From positions 1-40,090 of the forward strand of contig MNDE01000007.1 in the NCBI GenBank assembly GCA_001914785.1: a DNA stretch of 40,090 nt, read 5' to 3'. Position numbers and translations under genes: made by a program. The notes below the pieces were generated by a model. The model worked only from the letters and a program-made list of their open reading frames with translations. It did no database searches and was not told where the DNA came from. The DNA comes from Acidobacteria bacterium 13_2_20CM_57_17 (GTDB lineage Bacteria > Acidobacteriota > Terriglobia > Acidiferrales > UBA7541). Positions 1 through 9,989 of this stretch are shown here, one piece after another (position 1 is the stretch's first letter; every line of letters starts with the position of its first letter).

Positions 1-67
1 GGGGCCAGAATCGAACTGGCTACGCCCGCCTTTTCAGGGCGGCGCTCTACCAATGAGCTACCCCGGC
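1..67 (-). tRNA. tRNA-Phe (GAA), 3' end cut by window edge
   Basis: On the minus strand the sequence folds as a cloverleaf. The 5' acceptor strand GCCGGGG begins at 67, followed by D-arm GCTCATTGGTAGAGC. The anticodon stem CCGCC/GGCGG encloses loop CTGAAAA, which gives anticodon GAA (Phe), and the T-arm is GCCAG-TTCGATT-CTGGC. The 3' acceptor strand is only partly present (CCCC); the remaining bases, the discriminator and any CCA lie before base 1. Confidence 0.93.
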
Positions 68-135
68 ACAGGTGATTTAGAAATTGTAGGGGTGATGCGA
101 AGTTGTGTCAATTCACCGAAGGATGCTACGCAAAA

Positions 136-2508
136 TCAGTGCGACGACTCGTCGAATTCCTTCATCCAATTGCGGTTCTTCAGGACCTCGCGTGGCTTGG
201 TTCCATCGGGTGGACCCACGATTCCGTCTTTTTCCATGAGGTCGATCAGGCGCGCGGCGCGGCCGTAGCCAATTCGCAAACGCCGCTGCAACGTGGAAGT
301 GGAAGCGCGCCCCGCGTCGCAGACCACGCGGATCGCGTCCTGGTAAAGAGCATCATCGACGTCTTCGCCGCCCTCGGCATCGCCGTCAGCTGCGCCTTCC
401 GTTTTGCCGTCCTCATCCTTCGGCGCCGCAAGCAGCTCTTCCTGATACTTCGCCTGGGCCTGTTCGCGCCAGAAGTCGCACACCGAGGTGATTTCCTCTT
501 CCGTCACCAGCGGCCCGTGAATGCGATGCAGCCTCGCCGATCCTGCCGGCAAATACAGCATGTCGCCTCTTCCCAGCAGTGATTCCGAACCGTTTGAATC
601 GAGAATGGTGCGTGAGTCCACCTTGCTGGCCACCCGGAACGATATGCGGGCAGGGAAGTTCGCTTTGATCAAACCAGTGATCACGTCCACGGAGGGCCGC
701 TGCGTCGCAAGGATCAAGTGGATACCCACCGCGCGCGCCATTTGCGCCAGCCTTGTGATGGACTCTTCCACGTTGTTGGTGTCCACCATCATCAGGTCGG
801 CCAATTCGTCAATCACGATAATCAGGTAGGGAAGCGGCTTGTGCTCGGTCTCTTCCAGATTGTCGAACAGCGACAACGAGTGTTCTTTCTTGAAGGTACG
901 ATTGTACTGGTCGATGTTTCGCACGCCGCGCTGCGCCAGTAGCTTCAAACGGTTTTCCATTTCGCGCGTCGCGTTTCGCAGCACGTTGGAGGCGATCTTC
1001 GGATCGGTTACCACCGGCGCGATCAAGTGAGGAATGTTCTCGTAGAGATTCAGCTCCAGCCGCTTGGGATCCACCAGCACCATTTTCACTTCGTCCGGAC
1101 TCGCCTTGTACAGAATCGACATCATGAGCGAGTTGATGAACACGCTCTTGCCGGTACCGGTGGAGCCGGCGATCAGCAAGTGTGGCATGGCCGCAAGCTC
1201 CGTCACGCGAATCCGGCCGTGCAAATCCCGCCCCATCGCCAGCGTCAGCTTGCTCGGAGAATTCATGAACTCCGGCGCTTCGATAATTTCCCGCAGTGCA
1301 ATCGTCTGGCGCTTGTCGTTCGGGACTTCGATGCCAATGGTCGATTTGCCTGGGATGCGCTCGATCAAAATGGATTCGGCTTGCAACGCGAGGCACAAAT
1401 CCTCCGTCAGCCCGATAATCCGGCTGTACTTGATGCCCGCGTCCGGCTTGAATTCGAATGTCGTGACGACTGGCCCGGGATTGATTTGCGTCACGCGGCC
1501 CTGGATGTCAAATTCCAGGCACTTTGCTTCAATCGCGCGTGCCCGCTGTTTCAGCTCTTCTTCATCAAGTTTCTGCCCGCGCTCGCCTTCGCGGAGCAGG
1601 GAAGGGGACGGCAGCTTGTAATTAGGATTGCCCTTCGCGATTTTCGGCTCGCCTTTTTTGGCGGCAGATTTCTCCGTGTCGCGATTCAGCACGAAGATCG
1701 GCGTCTTGCGGGACGAGTCCTTTGTCTCCTTCTCGTCCTCCTCCTCTTCGCTTTCGTCGGCCAGGCGAATTGTTTTGGAAGCCTCATTCAGCAACTCGGC
1801 CTTTGCGATCAATTGGGGCGGAACGGGCTTCCTGCCCGAAAGGCGGGACTCCTCCACGCGGCGACGCATGCGTTGTTGTTCGCGCTCTTCGCGCCACGCG
1901 TGCCAACGCGCCTGCGCTTTCTGCAAAATTCCCAGCTTCTCCACTCTTCCGATCGGACCATTCGGGCCGCTTGCCCATGCATGCGCGCCGGAAAAAGAAA
2001 ACCGCGTGGTCATAAACAGCGCCGTCACCAGCAGCGCGACGGTCACCAGATTCGCGCCCCACAAGTTGAACCCGGTGCGCAGCCCGCCGGAAATCAGCTC
2101 GCCCAGCAACCCCCCTGGCGGCACGGCGCCACGCACATCCCAGACGTGCCATAGCGAAAGCAGCGTCGGCAGCGAAACAAGCAGCAGCCCGAAGCCCACG
2201 ACCGTGGCAACCTGCGAATCCAGCGCCCGGCTCCGGAGCCACCGCCATCCCAAAACGAGGATCGCCGCCGGCAACAAAAACGCCGCAAACCCGAAGATCT
2301 GGAAAAGCAGGTCCGCGCCGTATGCCCCCGCGGGCCCAATCCAGTTCCGCGCCGGGCTTCCGTCGAAGGCTGCCGCACTTACGTTGAACGACGCGTCTTT
2401 CGGAGAATAGGACAGCAACGCCAGCGCGATCAGCACCGCCAGCGTGATACACAAAAATCCAATCAGCTCGTTGAAACGCTTGTTTCCAGTCGGAGTCAGT
2501 AAGCGCAA
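136..2508 (-). CDS. ftsK: DNA translocase FtsK/SpoIIIE
   Basis: A 790-aa septal DNA pump that moves chromosome ends through the closing division septum. The N-terminal ~190 residues hold four or so hydrophobic segments (FtsK 4TM domain), followed by a charged linker (about 200-310) rich in Glu and Lys. The motor comes next: Walker A GSTGTGKS with Lys454 and Walker B IIVIDELADLMM. A C-terminal winged-helix gamma domain (about 715-775, motif LQRRLRIGYGRAARLI) would recognise KOPS-like sequences. The start is TTG at 2508, chosen because AGGAGA lies 6 nt upstream. Length is typical of short-linker FtsK. It is followed downstream by tRNA-Phe on the same strand. Confidence 0.96.
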   Translation of the reverse strand: MRLLTPTGNKRFNELIGFLCITLAVLIALALLSYSPKDASFNVSAAAFDGSPARNWIGPAGAYGADLLFQIFGFAAFLLPAAILVLGWRWLRSRALDSQVATVVGFGLLLVSLPTLLSLWHVWDVRGAVPPGGLLGELISGGLRTGFNLWGANLVTVALLVTALFMTTRFSFSGAHAWASGPNGPIGRVEKLGILQKAQARWHAWREEREQQRMRRRVEESRLSGRKPVPPQLIAKAELLNEASKTIRLADESEEEEDEKETKDSSRKTPIFVLNRDTEKSAAKKGEPKIAKGNPNYKLPSPSLLREGERGQKLDEEELKQRARAIEAKCLEFDIQGRVTQINPGPVVTTFEFKPDAGIKYSRIIGLTEDLCLALQAESILIERIPGKSTIGIEVPNDKRQTIALREIIEAPEFMNSPSKLTLAMGRDLHGRIRVTELAAMPHLLIAGSTGTGKSVFINSLMMSILYKASPDEVKMVLVDPKRLELNLYENIPHLIAPVVTDPKIASNVLRNATREMENRLKLLAQRGVRNIDQYNRTFKKEHSLSLFDNLEETEHKPLPYLIIVIDELADLMMVDTNNVEESITRLAQMARAVGIHLILATQRPSVDVITGLIKANFPARISFRVASKVDSRTILDSNGSESLLGRGDMLYLPAGSARLHRIHGPLVTEEEITSVCDFWREQAQAKYQEELLAAPKDEDGKTEGAADGDAEGGEDVDDALYQDAIRVVCDAGRASTSTLQRRLRIGYGRAARLIDLMEKDGIVGPPDGTKPREVLKNRNWMKEFDESSH

Positions 2509-2637
2509 GAAGAATCTCCTCAGCTTTGTGGGGAAGGCTGAGTGTCGCGGCGGGGGCTGGCGCTATCGCACTCCCGCCTGGAGGAACTTCCAAACACACT
2601 GAATATAGCAAACTACCGCCCGCAAAAATCAAAAACT

Positions 2638-3069
2638 TTATGTGCCCGTGTTTCCAAAGCGGTGAACCGGTTCCGTAACCAGCTCAAAAACCGACGGAAC
2701 ATAAAACGGAAATGGCATGTAGTCATGCCAGTCCACAAACAACGAGAAGATTACGTGAATAGCAGGGGCCATCAAAACGGCTAGCGGAACATACTGCAGG
2801 ATCTCGCCACGCCTCATGCGCAAGACTGCCGGTGGCAACAAAAACGTGACAAGTGCAGGCACTCCGTAATATATCCACAACGGCGGACGAAAGAAGATGT
2901 GGCCATATCGTGCAAAGATCATTCCGAGCACAACCACCACGAACGTTGTTGAGGCTAACGCTCTTACCCCGGGCCTGTTGTTCCGGTTGCGCGTAACGAA
3001 CATTAGAAGAGCAATGAAGGCAGCCGCCGACACAACCATGAAGATCACGAATCGGCTCACGTCGCTCAT
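2638..3069 (-). CDS. small integral membrane protein, unknown function
   Basis: 143 aa with no family I recognise. Hydrophobic stretches near residues 7-24, 38-56, 66-82 and 92-112 suggest four transmembrane helices joined by short basic loops (RNRNNRP, RMRRGE), and the C-terminal ~30 residues are soluble. The start ATG at 3069 is preceded by an AGG-type Shine-Dalgarno about 6 nt upstream. It lies between uppP and ftsK on the same strand, with 45 nt to uppP and 129 nt to ftsK, so co-transcription with uppP is possible. Function cannot be assigned. Confidence 0.75.
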   Translation of the reverse strand: MSDVSRFVIFMVVSAAAFIALLMFVTRNRNNRPGVRALASTTFVVVVLGMIFARYGHIFFRPPLWIYYGVPALVTFLLPPAVLRMRRGEILQYVPLAVLMAPAIHVIFSLFVDWHDYMPFPFYVPSVFELVTEPVHRFGNTGT

Positions 3070-3114
3070 GGGAGACCTCGCAGTTCTGCGCCAAGTTCAG
3101 TCATCCGGGAAGGA

Positions 3115-4008
3115 TCAGTGCAGTATTCCCGTAGCCCACGCCAGCACCGCTGCGCCCACAACAATTCGGTACACCGCAAAGGGCGCGAAGCCATGCTTCC
3201 TCACCCACGCCAAGAACCACGCCACCGCCCCGTACGCCACGATGAACGCCACGACGAATCCGATCGCCAGCACCACCCAGCCGTGCGGATCGATGTGCGT
3301 CACTCCGATGGCGTTCTCGCCTTTGCCGCGCAAGGATTTCAGCAAGTCGTATCCCGTCGCCACCACCATCGTTGGAATCGAAAGGAAAAACGAAAACTCC
3401 AGTGCCGACGCCCGCGACATTCCGGCAATCTGTCCCGCCGCTATTGTCGACATCGATCTCGATGTGCCTGGGAATACGGCCGAAAGAATTTGGCAAGCAC
3501 CAATCCAAATCGCCTGGCTCAAAATCATGTTCTCCATCTGCCACGTATGAATCCGGCTGCCGATCGCCGCCGACCCCGCTTCCTCCCACTTCGCGTTCAC
3601 GGCATCCACAATCCACATCACAATACCGCCAATCAACAGTGAACTCCCCATGATGTACAGGCTTTCGAGATGCTTTCCGATGATCTTTGTCAGCAAAAAC
3701 GCCGGCAGCGCCGTCACCACAAACGCCACGCACACCAGACTCAGCGGATGCGTCAGAATCGCCCGGTCGCCGCGCTCGCCCTTCGGAAACGTGGACAAGA
3801 ATTTTGCGATGCGGTCGCGAAAATATACCGGAAGGCAAAGGATCGCCCCCAGTTGAATCACGATCGTGTACATCTTCCAGTAGCCGTTCGCTAGGTCGAT
3901 GTGAAACAGCGCTTCGCTGATGCGCAAGTGCGCCGTTGAGCTCACCGGCAAAAATTCCGTCAATCCTTCCACGATTCCCAGCAGCACGGACAGCAAGTAG
4001 TCGCTCAA
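3115..4008 (-). CDS. uppP: undecaprenyl-diphosphatase UppP (BacA family)
   Basis: 297 aa, the usual length for this inner-membrane enzyme. It dephosphorylates undecaprenyl diphosphate to recycle the lipid carrier for peptidoglycan and other envelope glycans, and overexpression of the family gives bacitracin resistance. Both signature motifs are visible: the N-terminal GIVEGLTEFLPVSSTAH, with catalytic Glu and Ser, and the central PGTSRSMSTI, with its Arg. About eight hydrophobic segments are present. The start is TTG at 4008, supported by AGGAGA 6 nt upstream, and it overlaps the stop of the acetyltransferase gene as TTGA, implying translational coupling. Confidence 0.95.
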   Translation of the reverse strand: MSDYLLSVLLGIVEGLTEFLPVSSTAHLRISEALFHIDLANGYWKMYTIVIQLGAILCLPVYFRDRIAKFLSTFPKGERGDRAILTHPLSLVCVAFVVTALPAFLLTKIIGKHLESLYIMGSSLLIGGIVMWIVDAVNAKWEEAGSAAIGSRIHTWQMENMILSQAIWIGACQILSAVFPGTSRSMSTIAAGQIAGMSRASALEFSFFLSIPTMVVATGYDLLKSLRGKGENAIGVTHIDPHGWVVLAIGFVVAFIVAYGAVAWFLAWVRKHGFAPFAVYRIVVGAAVLAWATGILH

Positions 4009-4490
4009 ACGTTTTCTCCTGGATGCCTCGCCGTTTTCCGCGTCCCCGGCAGGATTTTCCGCATTTCGTACGCGTCGATACGCCGCAAGTAATATCGCTT
4101 CAGCGTCGCCTCGATACGATAGCCATGCCGCTGCCAGAACGCAACGCCCGCCTCATTCTCTGTTGCTGTTTCCAGCAAAATTGTTCGAACGCCGCGCAGC
4201 GCCAGGTTCTTCTCGCTCTCTGCCAGCAACGTCGAGCCCACTCCTTGCCTCCGGTGCGATTCCGCTACATCCAGCGTAATCACGTGCGCCAGCGGCGGAT
4301 TTTCCTCCGTCAAGATAAATCCCACAATCTTCCCGGCGTCCTCTGCCACCATTCCGTCTGCCGATGGCAGCTTCAGAAAATATCGCAGCATGGTTTTGGA
4401 ATAAGCGATCCCCGGAGGGAAGCACGACTGGTCCAGCCGCAGCAGGGCAGCAAAGTCCCCTGGTTGATGGGCACGCAGCGTGACCGGCAT
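4005..4490 (-). CDS. rimI: GNAT N-acetyltransferase, RimI-like
   Basis: 161 aa. The acetyl-CoA binding loop RRQGVGSTLL (around residues 96-106) and the C-terminal ENEAGVAFWQRHGYR segment are typical of RimI, which acetylates the N-terminal alanine of ribosomal protein S18. The N-terminal ADFAALLRLDQSCFPP-like region also fits the RimI pattern. Its stop overlaps the uppP start, so the two genes form one transcription unit. The specific substrate is inferred from family only; the gene could be a generic GNAT enzyme. Confidence 0.8.
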   Translation of the reverse strand: MPVTLRAHQPGDFAALLRLDQSCFPPGIAYSKTMLRYFLKLPSADGMVAEDAGKIVGFILTEENPPLAHVITLDVAESHRRQGVGSTLLAESEKNLALRGVRTILLETATENEAGVAFWQRHGYRIEATLKRYYLRRIDAYEMRKILPGTRKTARHPGENV

Positions 4491-4534
4491 GGCGCGATTG
4501 TAGGCTGAACTTTACCCGCTGAACAGCGCGCCAG

Positions 4535-5746
4535 TCACGGCGCGGAGGGTGGCATCTTCATTCCCAGCGCCTTCACGGTCACCGCATCAGGAATAGCCGG
4601 ATGGCCCTCTTGTTTTGTCACGACTCCGAATCCGCCGCTGTAATCCCACATCGTCCATCCCATTCCATATTTTTCGAGCGTCGTTCGAACGTCGGAAATC
4701 CACGCCGCGCGATCCTGCGGATTCGCCGCCTTGCGGTAAACGCCAAACTCGTTGCAAGTCACCGGCACGTTCCAGCGTTTGGCCCAGGCCGTCACTTGCC
4801 CGATTTCACCGTCGATCCGCGCCGCGTTCCATCGGTCCAGGCCATAATGAATCGCCGCCAAGCGGTTCACCGCGTCGGGAATCAGCGCCGCGGCCGCTTG
4901 CACATTTTCCGGCGTCGAAGGATACGGCAGCTCCTTCAAATAGTGGACGTAATTCGTGCTCCAGTTCGCTCCCTGGTGCGTAAAAATGTGTGGGTCATAA
5001 AAGTGAAAGTTGTAAATAATGTTCGGATCCCGCAGCGGATCGAAAAACAGCAGCTCGTTCTCCGAAGACCAGTACGCCCCGGCCACAATAATTGTATGCT
5101 GCGGCGCCCCTTCGCGAATCGCTACGGCCAGCTTCGCCTGCACGCCCTGCCACCGGTAACGATCGTGAAATTCCGGCTCGTTTAGAATCTCGAACGAAAC
5201 AAGTTCAGGATTCGTCGAAGAATAGTGCCTCGCCAGCGCCCGCCAATAGTCGGCAAATTGTTCGACAAAACTATCCTCCGCCACCAACTTCTGTTTGAAG
5301 TCACTGTCGGGATGAATGTCAACAATCACTCCCAGACCCTGATCGAGAATCATCTTCAGCGCAGCGTCGAGATATCCGAGGTAATCCGCTGGTATGCGAT
5401 CGGCCTGCCCACGCCGGAACATCGGCTGCGGATTCACGCTCAGCCGCACGTGGTCGAATCCCATAGCCTTAATCAACGTGATGTCCTGCGCCGTCGTCCA
5501 TGCTTCAAAATGTTCCTTGGTGTACCCCTTCTGGTCGTAAACCTGCGCAAACCACTCGCTCAAGTTAATTCCATGACGCAAATGCTGCGCGTGGCGCTGT
5601 GCCGCATCCGTTGTTGAATTGGATTGTGCTTGGACGGGTTCCGCGCCGAAAAGGATCGCCGCCAGCGCCGCAACCATCGCAAAAAAGTGTAGGGGCACGA
5701 TAAATCGTGCCCCTCTTGCTGTTCCGATTCGAATTGTTTCGCTCAT
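4535..5746 (-). CDS. secreted glycoside hydrolase family 5 (cellulase-like)
   Basis: 403 aa from ATG at 5746, which overlaps the aldehyde dehydrogenase stop as ATGA. I chose this over the longer upstream reading, which would lie inside that gene. A signal peptide is visible: a basic N-terminus, hydrophobic core [14 protein letters not shown] and cleavage near VQAQ. GH5 hallmarks are the acid/base Glu190 in LNEPEF, the nucleophile Glu333 in CNEFGVY, and the HIPHP-like HPDSDF and FHFYDPH motifs. The fold is a retaining endo-beta-glycanase; the substrate (beta-glucan, mannan, xyloglucan) cannot be told. An exact 24-nt palindrome sits in the signal-peptide coding region, so a start at 5677 is possible, though it lacks a ribosome site. 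Confidence 0.88.
   Translation of the reverse strand: MSETIRIGTARGARFIVPLHFFAMVAALAAILFGAEPVQAQSNSTTDAAQRHAQHLRHGINLSEWFAQVYDQKGYTKEHFEAWTTAQDITLIKAMGFDHVRLSVNPQPMFRRGQADRIPADYLGYLDAALKMILDQGLGVIVDIHPDSDFKQKLVAEDSFVEQFADYWRALARHYSSTNPELVSFEILNEPEFHDRYRWQGVQAKLAVAIREGAPQHTIIVAGAYWSSENELLFFDPLRDPNIIYNFHFYDPHIFTHQGANWSTNYVHYLKELPYPSTPENVQAAAALIPDAVNRLAAIHYGLDRWNAARIDGEIGQVTAWAKRWNVPVTCNEFGVYRKAANPQDRAAWISDVRTTLEKYGMGWTMWDYSGGFGVVTKQEGHPAIPDAVTVKALGMKMPPSAP
5691..5714. repeat. perfect palindrome inside a signal-peptide coding region
   Basis: AGGGGCACGAT AA ATCGTGCCCCT is an exact inverted repeat of 11 bp with a 2-nt centre. It falls between codons of the GH5 signal peptide's N-terminal region. 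The look is that of a dispersed intergenic palindromic element rather than of normal coding sequence. Confidence 0.7.
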
Positions 5747-7221
5747 AGTTTGACGGTGACGGTCTTCACCTCGGTGTAATTTGCCAATCCATATTCGCCA
5801 AGTTCGCGCCCGATCCCCGATTGCTTGAACCCGCCGAACGGCGCTCCCGCATCGAACACGTCGTAACAATTCACCCACACGGTTCCCGCACGAACGCTGT
5901 CCGCGATGGCATGCGCCTTGCTGATGTCCTTGGTCCAAACCGCCGCTGCCAATCCATACTGCGATTTGTTCGCCCTCTCGACCACTTCGTTCAGGTCTTT
6001 GAACTTCAGGATGGACATCACCGGCCCGAAGATTTCCTCCTGTGCGATCTTCATGTTGTCTTGCACGTCGGCAAACACCGTGGGCTCGATGAAGTAGCCC
6101 TTGTCACCCACGCGGTTGCCGCCCGCCACCAGTTTCGCCTTCTCCTTCTTGCCGGCGTCGATGTAGCTCATCACTTTGTTGAACTGATCCTGGTCCACCT
6201 GCGGCCCCTGTTCCGTATTCTTGTCGAACGGGCTGCCCACGGTGCGCTTCTTCGCGCGCGCCACGCTGCGATCCACGAATTCGTCATACGCCTTCTCCTC
6301 GACGTACAACCGCGACCCCGCGCAGCAGCACTGTCCCTGGTTGAAGAACAGCGCAAAGTGCGCGCCCTCGATGGCTTCATCCATGTCCGCGTCCGCGAAC
6401 ACGATGTTCGGGCTTTTTCCGCCCAGCTCCAGCGTCACTCGCTTCAGGTTTGTTTCCGCCGCGTTCTTCATAATCAAGTGGCCCACTTCCGTTGATCCCG
6501 TGAATGCCACTTTGTCGACGTCCATGTGCCGTGCAATCGCTGCGCCGGCCGTCGGCCCGTATCCCGGCAGCAGGTTCACCACGCCTTCGGGAAATCCCGC
6601 TTCCATGATCAACTCGCCCACGCGCAGTGCCGTCAACGGAGTCTGCTCCGCAGGCTTCATCACTACCGTGCAACCCGTCGCCAGCGCCGGCCCCAGCTTC
6701 CACGCCTGCATCAGCAGCGGAAAATTCCACGGAATAATTTGCCCCACCACGCCCACAGGTTCGTGCTTCGTGTAGCAAAAATAGTTGCCACTCACGGGAA
6801 TCGTCTTCCCATGATTCTTGTCCGCCCATCCCGCGTAATAGCGGTAGCAGGCAATCGTCAGCGGAAGGTCCGCCGCTCTCGCGACGTGCGCCGGCTTTCC
6901 GTTATCCAGTGCTTCCAGTTCCGCCAGCTCATCGGCGTGTTTCTCGATGAGGTCCGCCAGCCTGTTCATCAAAACGCCGCGGTCGGCAGAGCTCATCTTC
7001 TTCCGCCACGGGCCTTTGTCAAACGCCCCGCGTGCCGCCGCCACCGCCTTGTCCACGTCCGGAGCGTCAGCTTCCGCCACTTGCGTAATCACTTCACCCG
7101 TCGACGGGTTGATCGTCGGGAAGGTTTTTCCCGAAACGCTATCGACCCATTTACCGTTGATCAATAATTTGGTCGGTCCAATCTTCACATTCGGTTGCAT
7201 CGTTGCAGTTGCTGTAGCCAT
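5743..7221 (-). CDS. NAD(P)-dependent aldehyde dehydrogenase
   Basis: 492 aa, a full-length class 1/2 aldehyde dehydrogenase that oxidises aldehydes to carboxylates in the cytoplasm. Visible motifs are the coenzyme-site IIPWNFP and [10 protein letters not shown], the glycine motif FTGSTEVG, the general base Glu265 in LELGGKSP, and the catalytic Cys299 (middle Cys of GQCCCAGSR). The C-terminal [15 protein letters not shown] is also present. The start ATG at 7221 has AGGAGG about 9 nt upstream. It is the first gene of a two-gene unit with the GH5 protein. The substrate is unknown; similarity is to retinal/acetaldehyde-type enzymes. Confidence 0.95.
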   Translation of the reverse strand: MATATATMQPNVKIGPTKLLINGKWVDSVSGKTFPTINPSTGEVITQVAEADAPDVDKAVAAARGAFDKGPWRKKMSSADRGVLMNRLADLIEKHADELAELEALDNGKPAHVARAADLPLTIACYRYYAGWADKNHGKTIPVSGNYFCYTKHEPVGVVGQIIPWNFPLLMQAWKLGPALATGCTVVMKPAEQTPLTALRVGELIMEAGFPEGVVNLLPGYGPTAGAAIARHMDVDKVAFTGSTEVGHLIMKNAAETNLKRVTLELGGKSPNIVFADADMDEAIEGAHFALFFNQGQCCCAGSRLYVEEKAYDEFVDRSVARAKKRTVGSPFDKNTEQGPQVDQDQFNKVMSYIDAGKKEKAKLVAGGNRVGDKGYFIEPTVFADVQDNMKIAQEEIFGPVMSILKFKDLNEVVERANKSQYGLAAAVWTKDISKAHAIADSVRAGTVWVNCYDVFDAGAPFGGFKQSGIGRELGEYGLANYTEVKTVTVKL

Positions 7222-7791
7222 TTTGGATTCCTCCTCTTCTCAGCAGTACGTCGCGCCGTCATTTCGAGCGCAGCGAGAAGCCTCTCTTCGCCGTCGATGA
7301 CAAAGGTGGGTGCAGGGCAACCCCTTTTACCCCTCGCGGAAGGGCAAGCCCCGCATGACGCAAACGTGTTGCGAGACGGAAGCCTATACCTGTGGAAGTG
7401 CGGAGGCAAGGAAGTTCAATTCGAAGCAGCGTGTCCCTGGTCCTTACACCAAAGCCTGGGGCTACCCTGAGGCGCGTACTAGGGCAAACACCTGATGCCA
7501 AATCAAGGTATCCACTATATTCCACACTCCCCAGCCTTAGTGCACTATGCATTCACATTCGGGACAGCGGGTCCGCCTCCGAGTCCAGGGCCCCCACCCT
7601 AGTACCCCACATCCATTTGTCTTGGAGCGGAGGCGGCCCGACCTTTTTCCTGCAATCTTCCGCCGTTTAGCACAGCGGCATCCCGCAATTCTTCTAAAGA
7701 TTGGTAGTCTCCCGCAGCGAGAAGGTTCTTCATTGACACGATTTGCGATCGGAAGAATACTTCGAGACTAGTAGCCGTCCTGCTTTGCCTA
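7222..7791. other. 570-nt intergenic region without a credible gene
   Basis: No ORF here has a recognisable product. The part at 7255-7300 (GTCATTTCGAGCGCAGCGAG) resembles a stock intergenic motif common in many bacterial genomes. The rest has reduced coding character and stops in all frames. It must hold the promoters for the divergently transcribed aldehyde dehydrogenase and heme protein, but I could not pick a convincing -35/-10 pair. Confidence 0.6.
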
Positions 7792-9945
7792 TTGGGGCAA
7801 AAATTGAGACCCAAACAGTTGTCGCCGTCGCGTCTATTTCCGGCCGTCCTGGCTGCCGCTGCAGTTTCCATGGGATCTGCCCGTACGACCGCGGACCGGA
7901 TTTTGTTGCCAGTCGAAATTTTGGGCGCAGAGGGCAAGGCGACGAGCAGGACCATCACCCTTCAGGATGGACAAGCAGAGTCGGCGCGGTCGCTCTGGTT
8001 GCAGGTCCATGGGCTGCGCTATGCGGATCAGGCCAGCGTCCAAGTCAACTCCAGCGCCTGGATGCCGCTCAACAACAGCACGGTCTCAATCCCCGAGCCC
8101 GCCAGGAGTTTCGGCGGAATCGGTGGAGGCTTCTCCACGCTCGTGATGACTCTCTCCCTTCCGAACGCCACAGTCGTCCCTGGGGCTAACACAGTCCGCT
8201 TCCGGTTCAATCAGACCGACGGTATCGTCAGCGCCTATCGCGTCCTGGCATTCAACTTCCTGACCAGCGACGGAAGCAAGATCCTCACTCCAAACGATTT
8301 TGTGCAAGATGCGCCCGAAACCTGGGCTCCGCCCTTGCCGGATGCCGCCTCTATTCGGGCTGGGCGCGAACTTTGGGAGACCGCCTCACTCGCGGCAAAC
8401 AGCCTCCCCAATAGTCCCAGGATTCAGGCGCGCTGTGCGGACTGTCACGCCAGGGATGGGCGCGACCTGAAATACTTCAACTTCTCCAACGGCAGCATTG
8501 TTGACCGTTCGCGCTTCCATGGCTTGTCCACACTCCAGGGTGAACAGATCGCCAGCTATATTCGCAACTTGCCGTTACCGAGTCCGGGCCGCCCGTGGAA
8601 CCCTCCTTACCAGCCCGGGCCCGGCCTTGACGAGCAGCCTGTCTCGAGCTGGGCGGCTGGTGCCGGACTCTCCTGGGTTCTTGACCGGGATATGGATGCG
8701 TTGCCATATCTGATCAACCAGCAAGGCGCGCGAGTGAACGGTGACGCCGCCAATTCCCCAGTAAATTTCTCCACCCTCCGCGAACTCGCGGGAAAGATCA
8801 CTCCCGACCTCTTTCGTCCTGACGGCAACCTCAATCCTCGCGAGATTCCCATTGCCTTGCAGCTTCCCGATTGGAGCGGTTGGCTGCCGCGCGTGCATCC
8901 CAAGGATGCTTGGGGGCCGGACTTTGCACAGAGCGAATTCGCAGCCTTGTACGATGGCGAAACGCAGCCAGAGGGCAAGAGCAAACGCACCGCGAAGCAG
9001 CCGCTGCGCACCCTTCTGGCGGCCACCCAATCTTCCGATCGCAACGCTCACCCCGTCCCTGCCGCCTTCGACGACTGGACTCAAGCTCGGCGTGCTTTCC
9101 TCAAACGCTTCGTCAAGCCAAAGATGGAGTGGTCGCCGGCGTTGACGGACAAGGTGTACTCGACTCAGCTATGGCAGCTCATGAAGACGTGGGAGATGAT
9201 GCAGGAGTTTGGACTGGAGGGACGCGGCCGCGAAATTTTTGGATCCCTTGCGGATTCCCGCACCTGGTGCAACACCATTCCGGCAGAAACTGCTCCATCC
9301 TCAGCGCTCATTCCGGATGGAGCCGCTGGAGTCGGCGGCAGCGCGCTGACCAACGAATATTTCATGGCCGCCTGGTACGAACTGCAAATCGTCCTGAACA
9401 GCGGCAACCATCAACACCGCGATCGCGCTCCCGTGGATTGGGTTTATGTGATCGGGCGCTTCAACGACCTGCATGCCCAGACGCACCAGCCGGAGCCGGC
9501 ACGGCTCCTTGTCGCGGTAACCAAAGCGCTGCAGTCCACCGATCCTCGCTTAGGTCCCGGCGACTACCGGCAAGGTTGGCGGCCGGAGCAGAACATCGAT
9601 CCTCGCATCCTGATTAGTCCCGTTTGGGAACCAATCTTCAAACCGCTCCCGGTCGAATTGCGTCGCGCGCTAACCGCTTCGCTGCTCGCCGCATGGATGG
9701 ATAAGAACCTCCAATACCCGGTCGCGAAGTACTTGCCGATGGGCGGGTTGCCCGCGCGGCCCTATGCTCCTCCCCAGGCCTACGGTGATATCAGTGGTGG
9801 AAGCGTTTGGGAAGCGGCACAACAGTTCCGTGATGCCGGCGTTCCCGCCGAACTTGCCAGGCGCTTGCAGCAATGGGGAATTGCGTACTCGGACCGGGCA
9901 GCACGGCTCCAATACGCCGGTAACTCCGCATCCTCAAAGAGGTAG
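7792..9945 (+). CDS. secreted protein with a single c-type heme motif
   Basis: About 717 aa. An N-terminal hydrophobic segment (LFPAVLAAAAVSMGSA) indicates export. Residues 35-170 look beta-rich. One CXXCH heme-binding motif, CADCH, lies at 215-219 in a short cytochrome-c-like region followed by GRDLKYFNFSN. The ~450 residues after it contain conserved-looking stretches such as DRDMDALPYL and a Trp/Pro-rich part, but no domain I recognise. The start is uncertain: TTG at 7792 or TTG at 7804, neither with a good Shine-Dalgarno. It stands alone between divergent and convergent neighbours. It may be a periplasmic redox or carbohydrate-oxidising protein; that is a guess. Confidence 0.78.
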   Translation: MGQKLRPKQLSPSRLFPAVLAAAAVSMGSARTTADRILLPVEILGAEGKATSRTITLQDGQAESARSLWLQVHGLRYADQASVQVNSSAWMPLNNSTVSIPEPARSFGGIGGGFSTLVMTLSLPNATVVPGANTVRFRFNQTDGIVSAYRVLAFNFLTSDGSKILTPNDFVQDAPETWAPPLPDAASIRAGRELWETASLAANSLPNSPRIQARCADCHARDGRDLKYFNFSNGSIVDRSRFHGLSTLQGEQIASYIRNLPLPSPGRPWNPPYQPGPGLDEQPVSSWAAGAGLSWVLDRDMDALPYLINQQGARVNGDAANSPVNFSTLRELAGKITPDLFRPDGNLNPREIPIALQLPDWSGWLPRVHPKDAWGPDFAQSEFAALYDGETQPEGKSKRTAKQPLRTLLAATQSSDRNAHPVPAAFDDWTQARRAFLKRFVKPKMEWSPALTDKVYSTQLWQLMKTWEMMQEFGLEGRGREIFGSLADSRTWCNTIPAETAPSSALIPDGAAGVGGSALTNEYFMAAWYELQIVLNSGNHQHRDRAPVDWVYVIGRFNDLHAQTHQPEPARLLVAVTKALQSTDPRLGPGDYRQGWRPEQNIDPRILISPVWEPIFKPLPVELRRALTASLLAAWMDKNLQYPVAKYLPMGGLPARPYAPPQAYGDISGGSVWEAAQQFRDAGVPAELARRLQQWGIAYSDRAARLQYAGNSASSKR

Positions 9946-9989
9946 CTGTGAGTTCGGATCCCTCCAGCAAGTGTTCCTGCAAGAGAGCG

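Noticed and set aside
1027..2154. Long plus-strand reading frame opposite ftsK
   Set aside because: It is a shadow of ftsK in high-GC DNA; its product has no domain pattern and ftsK is unambiguous.
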